This document shows positions 34,601 through 40,513 of a DNA stretch of 64,000 bases, piece after piece (the stretch's first letter is position 1; every line of letters begins with the position of its first letter). The notes beneath the pieces were generated by a model that was not told where the DNA came from, did no database searches, and saw only the letters and a list, made by a program, of their open reading frames with translations. Both the position numbers and the translations under genes were made by a program. Source of the DNA: Rebecca billardiae RCC1528 (Eukaryota; Haptophyta); contig OZ251222.1 in the NCBI GenBank assembly GCA_965240325.2, positions 2,170,001-2,234,000 on the forward strand, written 5' to 3'.

Positions 34601-36021
34601 TCGAAGCCAGATGGCCTATCCCTGGGCAGGAGCTCCTTCCGCAAGTGGTGGGTACCTTTCCGGTGCATCTCACGGGTGAGCTTGGCATAGCGTTCCTTGA
34701 TTCGAGCGGTCTCAAATCTGTGCTGGACACGCTCAAAGGCCATGAGGCAAGTTGTACATATCTGCTTGAGGTCGGCGAGCCACACCGCGATCTCGCGCTG
34801 GCTCAGCTGCCACAGCGCGTACAGGGTGGGGACACTGGCCTGGCCTGGCGGGGCAGTGCCCCCACCCGGCAGGGGCACCCCCATGTTTCGCTGTGCCATG
34901 GGATGAGCGGCGCGCGCTCCCCATATGTGCTCATGGGCACTGACTGCCCTCCTGCTGTTCGGCATGGCCAGCGAGCGGATCATCTTCCCCCTCTGTGCGG
35001 CTGTGGTGAGGCCTTCGAGGCACTCCGTGCGCCGGTGGGCCCTGCGCAGCTGCAGGATGCGAGTGACGGTGGCCACCATTCCCCTATACACTCTGTGCAT
35101 GGTCAGGTGGGACTGTGCCCGGGGGTCCACTGCCCGGTTCTGGGGCCCGCCCACTGGGCGCAGCGGCTCTTTGGGGGCCTGTGCTGGGTCAGCAGCCCCC
35201 ACTCCGTCCACAGCGAGGCTGGTAAGCTCTGCGAGCGTGTCAGGGAGGGCCTCCTCTGCCGCTGTGCGTGCTGCAGCGTCCATGTGCTCGTGGAAGTCAA
35301 TGAGGTTGTTGTCATTGTACAGAGGGTGCATGGTGCCACTGTCATCCGCTATTCTGGCCAGGGTTTGAGCAGCGGGGCCGCGGAGGGCCTGTACCACCTT
35401 GGCCCTATGCTGTGGGTCCGATGCGCTGAAGTAAAACCGGTGGGGCTGCCAACGCACGTGCACTTTCGGCCGTCGTATGTGGCCTAGCTTGCTGACAGGT
35501 ATGTCGGCGATCATGAAGAAATGGGTGCTCCTACCCTCGCCGGTGGTCTGGAGGGGGATGCCGAGCGCTGCAGCAGGGTCACTGTGCCTGACGTGGCAGG
35601 CCAGGTCAGCTCTGTTCGAGAGCATGTACGAGATGCGTGAGGCGGTATTGCCACACACGTGGGTGTACTCAGTAGCAGGGTCAAAGGTGCCTGGCGGCTT
35701 CATGTTGTGCATGCCAGTCAATGACTCCATCAGATTCCGGAAAGCGCACTGCGACTTGTTCTGATGCCTCCTGCGAGGGTCCAGGGCCACAGCCTCCCCC
35801 TGCTCCCAGACGGCGTTTGCATCGCCTGCTGCCATCCGTAGGGCATCTGTGCGCCCAGTGACCATGTCCGAATGCATTTCCAGGGTGTGGTGCAGGGCAG
35901 GGAGCACCGCGCTGCGCATGGCTGGGTTGCATGGGATATAGAAGCATGTGAGTTGGATGTGGTAGACATCCCCTGCTGCCGTGGCGAATATCAGGGTGCC
36001 CATCAGGAGGTGGCCTGCCAC
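28645..36021 (-). CDS. retrotransposon polyprotein: endonuclease C-half, reverse transcriptase, RNase H, OTU-like protease
   Basis: 2,458 codons without a stop. The frame has no ATG of its own at 36021 (the codon there is GTG); the first ATG, at 36003, overlaps the ORF1 stop as TGATG. The N-terminus is the second half of an AP-endonuclease (HIQLTCFYIP, AGDANAVW, RSTHFFMIADIP). The reverse transcriptase has KSNGAPGLDKV, the LSNYRGIAL block, AYDSVP, GCKQGCPLSPIKF and the catalytic YMDDLALVA (near 33585). RNase H has AGVDGSYV, QNSEIAAA and WDCDTALHH, giving the D-E-D set. A zinc knuckle CLFC...HHVFHQC follows (near 31150). The OTU-like protease has HGDCLLLAAMG (catalytic Asp/Cys, near 30125) and VYFDGTGHYEPVL (His, near 29470). 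The tail is Pro/Ala-rich. Intact over 7.4 kb, so recently active or under selection. The OTU call rests on two motifs. Confidence 0.88.
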   Translation of the reverse strand: MAGHLLMGTLIFATAAGDVYHIQLTCFYIPCNPAMRSAVLPALHHTLEMHSDMVTGRTDALRMAAGDANAVWEQGEAVALDPRRRHQNKSQCAFRNLMESLTGMHNMKPPGTFDPATEYTHVCGNTASRISYMLSNRADLACHVRHSDPAAALGIPLQTTGEGRSTHFFMIADIPVSKLGHIRRPKVHVRWQPHRFYFSASDPQHRAKVVQALRGPAAQTLARIADDSGTMHPLYNDNNLIDFHEHMDAAARTAAEEALPDTLAELTSLAVDGVGAADPAQAPKEPLRPVGGPQNRAVDPRAQSHLTMHRVYRGMVATVTRILQLRRAHRRTECLEGLTTAAQRGKMIRSLAMPNSRRAVSAHEHIWGARAAHPMAQRNMGVPLPGGGTAPPGQASVPTLYALWQLSQREIAVWLADLKQICTTCLMAFERVQHRFETARIKERYAKLTREMHRKGTHHLRKELLPRDRPSGFELTLLRTTDPTTGRAGVTDDPARIKELAAAYTASNIGQPAERTPGPHPYEDEAIWRPIRDRWTPELVRAVTAPMRAEDLKRILGRAKSNGAPGLDKVQICSLKLVLEAQPALKTVLINCINTILHSTSPLPAHITQSEIVYFYKKGDALALSNYRGIALQSVIYKMAAAHRASQIQHVCNRLGLLRPEQAASRAGGQGDLHVAALTAAIAHAKRHNRELHITACDIAKAYDSVPISSLRQALALHGFPPQLIASLDRLDEGSTAVTRTPHGLTGPVPIRRGCKQGCPLSPIKFCLFMNMFIQWFTATSATGYTFQLDATARLPQRGPPTARIQVQGYMDDLALVAATAAENTAQLEALHKFLAAHGMVLNHAKCVHAYRPARTPRGGRACPPAGPAAPLFPRAGQAVATVPTLDPAHRESFAYLGYHLNMELAWGAHSRKVAERLQKAAWRVGVAAMDPCCHTVMTGTLLQHDVVSTLDYKLSASKLTKDELRGMRTTILRPVWQRVGLPHASARIAACGPAKTWGIGPEDPQARDAGQKVTTLLKAANSLAADGHLTRSALGEWHACLHSPGFAPAAYPPFVEGGLRALNTCPAGAARWAPATYRELALLTLREVCGSRVEHIMDTYSNRLSRRKRSSRTARLNAILDMTVGATIEMAVPRAGPNLPGRAHTSMLEESILRDGGTSAAQMIRATNGGAAAAVLSLFTADGRRALRAYDPAQEWMCGRLAHALLDGLVDNWLTAPENFLLTGHLGPADRAAAHEREIPTDGRLPVRGLLADTDRLMAGVDGSYVPGRGQGAAAVAYALPLTPGGERHAITIFTATYPGEQSAQNSEIAAATLGVKVLSTIGVRHAHIGWDCDTALHHTLRARPDLTAPGESVPRQGTGTAAKLLSGSPHMVRLLRLLDICVPPASGHQWAFRHQQAGHAELDRLVGNTLAPRWSALDNAFCVSSAQCEALLRIVLGHAPGTPREAALRTVCNLCADWASKQVARGDRQASFALGPMVWLPYRVSLMEHCSATLLPSCPNQVRTRVMDRARRAALEAHAATPAAAAKYRLKLAGPDSDQEPDHQGGTPLPCDVSESTHSLQNQWCRERISKFVLRCAVGALVYNADAVAATPALADVRRRCTSSRATYALGTECLFCLKAGDPNPGPDSVHHVFHQCPHAHAQRNAEDRVGAAIRKASNGAIPQPEATRLAVQATLHPFYYAGKVTEATVTAVKQALAAHQPPGGQPVQYAAGMIHKPLALAASKIHDERRALSLSSAYAKTYDLDKYWALLHKQGRAAASQAEPAPAAEVAEPGPPAEDSPAPNELLQEQPAAAAPPAADAPASDAQAPAALGPGLAPAAASHPLPAQLLGPVPEGAAAEPPSAAHAGLAGAAMHGAQRGSRRRPRSPDADALAHQDDNGVSGPPAQQRRLAAAAGSTPRTAGPPIDDVAAGHSQHPARRRPAVQLPPMPAYVAVQPQWRGAASALLAAVGHAVYPTCMHGDCLLLAAMGYVEERAAAVGPCTAAYQAVRFLRAAAVDWVLGTAHLSRTHRLQLGLVDADGLEAISMSDSYRATYHGQGAQPTLHEFAEPLRAAASYGANGGLAAGGASRYWPTVMIPAVAAVMGRDIAVFQPRASQTAPAGGTAGRPESSDAVGHLVACTLYRHVPRWSSMNNPVYTDPQRWQHPQGGSAGAPADPRQQQSVRERLLARDPTLAAVYFDGTGHYEPVLPLPSRPGLEDGERCPTSNRRGKQPRDRPDDCPEDHGTGAGDGPRRLPDSSALPPPSPAAGTGKRPMHRACTGSPQSPVALAPPLGHPPGCSQGGASSSAGAQAPPVAPRGDPPAVGRGPPAKRSRPDSDTLQQPLWPGAPAPDQPRAPTPAVPEAPPLRKSARLCQRRTRGSGMTAAPHQQNDASRAPGAPTQPAREKPAGADLGQQPYMQASMRGGVASVPAPARKRKQPDAPAHAADAPANPAPGNRTLPPALRPTRHTGAHIT

Positions 36022-38606
36022 TGACTTGAGTGCATGGCACCCCCCTGCACTCTGATGTCCAGCTCAGCCATGGGCCTTGCAGGGTCCCTGCGGACAGCAA
36101 TGGCTACCCCTTTGCCCGAGCTCTTATGGTGAGCAGGGAGGGGGTCGTGGTATGTGGTGTACCCCTGTAGAATGTCTGGTGTGGCCAGGGCCTGCCGCAG
36201 GTTTGTCTCCTGTAGCATTACTATGTCCCACTGGTGGTCGTCCAGCAGGGTCTGGAGCATGGCCCTCCTGGATAGCTTGGCAATGCCCCCCACGTTGACG
36301 GACGCAATGGAGAGGCGCTGCCTGCCTGCACCAGGGCCTGGGTTCTTGGCCTCGCCTTGGCGCTGGCCATCGTCAGGGTCGCCGACACGCTGGTTGGACG
36401 TTGCATCCTCTGCTCGGGTAGGTTCGCAGCACTGAGGCCCAGCCCTGCCTGCTGCCCCTCCACTATGCCCTGCTGTGTCATGGCAGTGCTTCACACGCAG
36501 GTGCCACTTGTGCTTGGGGGGGACATGCATGAGCATGGTAATCAGAAACAAGACAGCCTGCTTATGTGGCGCTTGCTGACGCCTGCGCCTGGCCGAGGCA
36601 GCACCTCTGCAGGCACGCTGCCCGGCAGCTGTCCTGCCATTGCACTGCCCCTGTTGGCGGCAGTGGTGCCACTGGGGCGCCCTGCCCCACTGCCACTGGG
36701 GCTGGGGCAAGGCCAAGCACCTGCGCCTGCGAGTGCGCTTACATGCTCTGCTCCTGGGCAGGCCGACCCATGTTGTGCCATGCACCAGCATCAGCTCGCG
36801 CGGGTGGGCTCTGCGTGCCTGTCGCCAACCTGGGCAGGGAGACTCACCCCGTGCACGCCGGGCCACCTCCGACCAGTAGTTGCGGCAGGCTGGCACTGTC
36901 GCTGCCTCATCCCGACCGCGCGCAGTGCCAGTGCTGCGCGGCACGGCAGACTGCTTCATGTCACAGCAAACATCATCACAGACGACCGCTGCTGTGGCGG
37001 GGGGCAGAGTGAGGCGACTGCGTAGTGCCAACAGCAGTAGCCAGGCAAGCACCTCAGCCATTATTCCTGCTGAGAGCACGGCCAGTGCTGGCTGTGCTCG
37101 CACGACGACGGTGACGAACGTCGGCCACACTGGGGGGGGCAGGGAGGCCAGGCCCAGCTCAGTCAAGCAGCCAGCAGCCGGCATCCGTGTGATCTGCATC
37201 AACACCAGCAGTGCTGCCACCACAGCGTGGGCCAGCCATACGATCCGGGCAGCGTGGTCGAAAGCGACGGGGCGAGACGAAGTGCCCACCTCGGCATTTA
37301 CCTTCTCCGCCGCCTGGTCGCCAGCGAGCACGGTGGCCGTGGAGGCCATGTCGTGCGGCAGCATGCGGCCCGTGTCCTCGGCCATCGCCGCTGCCGCCCT
37401 TCGCATCCTGTCATCGGGGAGAGTAGCGACGGCGTTGCCTTTGGCGCAGTGCACGTGCGCGTTCGGCAAGCCCGGCTCGGCCGATGCCTGCGCCCCCGCG
37501 CCAGGCGTCTTGGCCCGAGCACCAGCACCGGCCCGCTGCGCGCGCGCGCCGCGGCGCCGTTTACCCAGCAACGGAGTATGCTGTGGCGGGTCTGTCTGAG
37601 GTGTGGCATCATCGTCCGCACTCTCATCAGTCGCGAGGCAATGGTATCTCCCTCCGGTACTCATACTTGAAGGCGCATTCATCACAGCAATTACTTGCCG
37701 GGCCATACCCGCGGCGCCAGGCGGCGCCACAGGTGCTTCGTCATGGGCTCCCCACGAGGCGTGATAGTCATCACCCTGGGGCGCTGCTTTACCCACCTTA
37801 GGTATCGTTGCACGCTGGCGTTGCCCTCGCCGTCGGGACGAATGTCGGGCTTTCACCAGCCTCCAACCGTCATTTTCGTCGCCTGGCCAGCTCTCAGCAC
37901 CGAGGATGAGTCTAGCCCGGCCGGTGTCAGCAGGGCTGCGAAAGGCTCCGCAGGCAGCCGGCCAGGCTGGGCACGGCGGGACCGAGGGCCCGTCCTGAAC
38001 CAGCGCCACTGTCTGCCCCCGGGCATCGCCTACGACGTAGCCTGTGCACGGCAGCTCATCAGCCAGTGTCTGCTTGCTCGCTGGCAGCAAGCAGCGGTCA
38101 TCCAGGCCATATCCACGGTGCGGGTGTCGCAGTAGTAGCTGCGCTGTCCCAGCCCCAGGGGCATGGCAGTCGGGTGTCACACCTAGTAAGCCGGTGGGGG
38201 CTGCACGTTTTAGGCCTGTGTGGGCCGAGGTGGTTTTGCCCCATCGGGCGGTGTTGTGGGCACGCAGGCTCAGCAGGCTGAGCCTGCACCCGGAGGACTC
38301 GGCGAGCGCGCTGGCGATGGGCCTGGCCGAGGATGTCCGGCTGGCTGTCACTTGCGCCGCCTGCACGTTGGAGCGCGGCAGCACGTTGGAGGGAGCATGT
38401 TGAGGGTCAGACCGTACGCCGTGGCGCCGCTGACCTTGCCCCGTGCCGTCCGTGGGCGGTGGGATCTTGTCAATGTCGAGGTCGTCGAATCGCGTCGGCC
38501 GCGTGCGCATTGGCGATGCACTCTGCGCGGTGGCAAGCGAGGCTGGTGGAGCGCTCGGCTCGGGGAGGAGAACGGATGGGCAGGCAGGGCCTCCCCACTC
38601 CGTCAT
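36003..38606 (-). CDS. retrotransposon ORF1 with N-terminal half of the AP-endonuclease
   Basis: 867 residues from ATG 38606 to a TGA at 36003. The first ~760 residues are unrecognised: Arg-rich patches (KRRRGARAQR, KRTRRRR), hydrophobic stretches near 37030-37250 (AHAVVAALLVLMQI; GIMAEVLAWLLLLAL), and Cys/His clusters. Then comes GEAKNPGPG, an 'NPGP' motif that in many protist LINEs sits just before the endonuclease. The last ~100 residues are an AP-endonuclease start: LSIASVNVGGI (Asn motif), WDIVMLQETNLR (catalytic Glu), SSGKGVAIAVRR. The domain then stops and resumes in the next frame at -1. I see no RRM or classical CCHC knuckle. Because the domain is cut in mid-fold, this is either a frameshift site or a recent one-base mutation, not a natural ORF boundary. 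Confidence 0.75.
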   Translation of the reverse strand: MTEWGGPACPSVLLPEPSAPPASLATAQSASPMRTRPTRFDDLDIDKIPPPTDGTGQGQRRHGVRSDPQHAPSNVLPRSNVQAAQVTASRTSSARPIASALAESSGCRLSLLSLRAHNTARWGKTTSAHTGLKRAAPTGLLGVTPDCHAPGAGTAQLLLRHPHRGYGLDDRCLLPASKQTLADELPCTGYVVGDARGQTVALVQDGPSVPPCPAWPAACGAFRSPADTGRARLILGAESWPGDENDGWRLVKARHSSRRRGQRQRATIPKVGKAAPQGDDYHASWGAHDEAPVAPPGAAGMARQVIAVMNAPSSMSTGGRYHCLATDESADDDATPQTDPPQHTPLLGKRRRGARAQRAGAGARAKTPGAGAQASAEPGLPNAHVHCAKGNAVATLPDDRMRRAAAAMAEDTGRMLPHDMASTATVLAGDQAAEKVNAEVGTSSRPVAFDHAARIVWLAHAVVAALLVLMQITRMPAAGCLTELGLASLPPPVWPTFVTVVVRAQPALAVLSAGIMAEVLAWLLLLALRSRLTLPPATAAVVCDDVCCDMKQSAVPRSTGTARGRDEAATVPACRNYWSEVARRARGESPCPGWRQARRAHPRELMLVHGTTWVGLPRSRACKRTRRRRCLALPQPQWQWGRAPQWHHCRQQGQCNGRTAAGQRACRGAASARRRRQQAPHKQAVLFLITMLMHVPPKHKWHLRVKHCHDTAGHSGGAAGRAGPQCCEPTRAEDATSNQRVGDPDDGQRQGEAKNPGPGAGRQRLSIASVNVGGIAKLSRRAMLQTLLDDHQWDIVMLQETNLRQALATPDILQGYTTYHDPLPAHHKSSGKGVAIAVRRDPARPMAELDIRVQGGAMHSSQWQATS

Positions 38607-38636
38607 GCGCGCCCGCGCAGGTTGTGGGGGTCGTGC

Positions 38637-40202
38637 CTACGCACGCGGCGCCGCCGCCTCGCGCCCTCGGGGGCGAAGCGTGGCCATCATGGAACGTAAC
38701 GACAGTACAGTCAAGGGAGGTCTACTCGCGCCAGCGGCGGTGCCGCGGATGCGCCAGAGCGGGCGTGCGCGCCGTTGGATGGCGCGCGCGGCCCGCTGGC
38801 GTCGTAGCCGCGCGTGAGCGACGGCAAACGCCACGTCTCGCCAGCCCGATTCCGCCTTCGAGGCGCGAGCGACAGCGGAGAGCGCTCGCAGCTCAGCCGC
38901 GGCTGGTGCCTCGAGCAGATGCAGTGGCGGCGCGCGGCTGTGTCGGAGCAGCCAAGCGCGCGCGATGGTCGTCATCGCCACGTCGAGCAGCGCGACGTCG
39001 TCGGTGGAGACGAGCGTGCGAGCGTCGGGCACGCGCAACGCCGAGCACGCGGCGCGCACGCTCGCGACCCACGCCTCGCGTCGTGCGCCCTCTGCCCCAC
39101 CACCGTCCGCGAGCTCCACTGCTGCGCGCACACCGTCGAGCGCGCGGCGCTGCTCGGCGATCGCCTTGCGCATGATAGAAGCCTTGTTGAGGTTGGCTTG
39201 GCGCGGTGCGGCCGGACGCTCGCCCGCGCGTGCGCCGGGCGAGGCGCGTGACGGCCGGCTCCGAGATTTGGACCTGCTGCGGCCTCGCCGCCTGCGCGTG
39301 CGCTCCCGGCCGCCGCCACCAAAGATGCGCTGGCGCCCTTGCGCGAACACATGCCGGCCAGCTCCGCTTCGGCGGGCGCGTGCGCGCACGCGCTCACGTG
39401 CGCGCTGCGCTTGTGCCGCGCGCGCGCGTCGCCTCGCCAGGCGCGCCTCCGTGGCCAGCGCCCGATCGCGTGTGCGCGCGTCCGTGAGCGCGTGTTGCTG
39501 CTCGGCAACGGCACGCCGGCGTGCCACGTCCAGCGCGCGTTGCGCGCGTGCGAGAACGTGATGCATGTGCGCGGGCACGGCGCGTGTGACGCGCTCGAGC
39601 ACAGCAATCTGGGTGCCCGTCTCGTCGGAGGCGTCGACACCCGGCAAATCGAGCCCGCGCGTCGCGCGCGGCTGTCGCCTAGCGGGCACCGGGCGGGGAC
39701 GGCCCTGCGCCTCGCGCAGCGCGCGCCAGACGCACGCACGAGCGTCGGGCATGTGCGCGGGCGTGCGGCGCAGCGCGCGTGTGAACATGGCGATGTGCGT
39801 CTCCGTCGCGTCGAGGGGGTCGACGCCCGCCATGTGCAGCCCGCGCGTCGCGAGCGGCTCCGTCGGCATCCCGGCCGATTCACGCCGGACCACGCCACGT
39901 GCGAACGGAATTGCACGCTGGACCTCCTCTCGTGGGCCGTGCATCCACTCTGGGACGCAGGCCGACGTACGGCAAAGAGCTTCGAGGACAAGCGCGGCCG
40001 GGCTCGGCGGCTTCGGCGGTTTTTCGGCCATCGCGGCCACCGCCGTTGCGCCGGCCAGGGCCGCGAGGGCCACACGTCTCGTCGTCAGCAAAAACTCGGG
40101 GTGCACCGCGGATGCTCGTGGTCGGTTATCGAAACGGCAAGGCGTTCCGCACGGCATAGGATAGCACGAATGGCATATGCGAGTGAGTACCTCTCCACAC
40201 AT
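38637..40202 (-). CDS. unrecognised Ala/Arg-rich basic protein
   Basis: Up to 521 residues from ATG 40202; later in-frame ATGs at 40157 and 40034 are alternatives, and the frame is open upstream only from a GTG. From 40157 the N-terminus carries a hydrophobic stretch after Arg-Arg (RRVALAALAGATAVAA), which could be a signal or organelle-targeting segment; from 40034 it would be lost. Two sequence-related segments occur (TRGLHMAGVDPLDATETHIA and TRGLDLPGVDASDETGTQIA), an internal repeat of about 70 residues. The middle is an Arg-rich coiled-coil-like region and an Arg/Ser stretch (RGRSRSKSRSRPSR). A near-C-terminal IQ-like motif (RAIQRRARPLWRIR) might bind calmodulin. I recognise no family. 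It ends 30 bases from the retrotransposon ORF1 start, so the element may have inserted in its 3' region. Confidence 0.5.
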   Translation of the reverse strand: MCGEVLTRICHSCYPMPCGTPCRFDNRPRASAVHPEFLLTTRRVALAALAGATAVAAMAEKPPKPPSPAALVLEALCRTSACVPEWMHGPREEVQRAIPFARGVVRRESAGMPTEPLATRGLHMAGVDPLDATETHIAMFTRALRRTPAHMPDARACVWRALREAQGRPRPVPARRQPRATRGLDLPGVDASDETGTQIAVLERVTRAVPAHMHHVLARAQRALDVARRRAVAEQQHALTDARTRDRALATEARLARRRARAAQAQRARERVRARARRSGAGRHVFAQGRQRIFGGGGRERTRRRRGRSRSKSRSRPSRASPGARAGERPAAPRQANLNKASIMRKAIAEQRRALDGVRAAVELADGGGAEGARREAWVASVRAACSALRVPDARTLVSTDDVALLDVAMTTIARAWLLRHSRAPPLHLLEAPAAAELRALSAVARASKAESGWRDVAFAVAHARLRRQRAARAIQRRARPLWRIRGTAAGASRPPLTVLSLRSMMATLRPRGREAAAPRA

Positions 40203-40513
40203 TCTTGTAGGTTGTCCTAGGAGGACCGTTTGTATGAAAGTAAACGATTTCGCACATACGAAGATTGGACGCCTCGCGCGCGAACAATGTCGTATTTGCA
40301 AATATGGTAGAGGAGTCGGGGGGGGAGCATCAGGTAAAAGTGTGTTGTGCGTAAGAATAAGAGACGCACACAGCTCAGGCACTCAGGCAGGCGCGAGATT
40401 ATTAGGGCAGGGACGAAGTCATTGGCAAGGGCCATTGGCAAGTCGCTCCAACCGCCTCCAACGACTCAACGAACGGAGCGCTGCCAGCCGCTGCCAGGCC
40501 TTCTGCGCTCACG
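40203..40513. other. short intergenic region
   Basis: 311 bases between the stop of the SCFD2-like gene and the start of the unrecognised protein, both on minus. It is clearly less GC-rich than its surroundings around 40200-40400. It should contain the 3' UTR of one and the promoter of the other. No gene seen. Confidence 0.45.

Larger units (their letters stand above)
28645..38606 (-). mobile_element. non-LTR retrotransposon (LINE) with AP-endonuclease, RT, RNase H and OTU-like protease
   Basis: About 10 kb on the minus strand coding for two overlapping frames. Order along the element: an unrecognised ORF1 region, an AP-type endonuclease split across the overlap, reverse transcriptase, RNase H, a zinc knuckle, an OTU-like cysteine protease, and a Pro/Ala-rich tail. 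There are no LTRs. Base composition is less CG-repetitive than the host genes on either side. The combination RT + RNase H + OTU-type protease + AP-endonuclease recalls the Dualen/RandI group known from green algae and fungi. I see no convincing restriction-like endonuclease, which that group also carries. Both boundaries are approximate. Confidence 0.85.

Noticed and set aside
36320-36350. Functional 2A ribosome-skipping peptide
   Set aside because: NPGP is present but the preceding D-x-E of the 2A consensus is replaced (GEAK), so I report it only as a similar motif.
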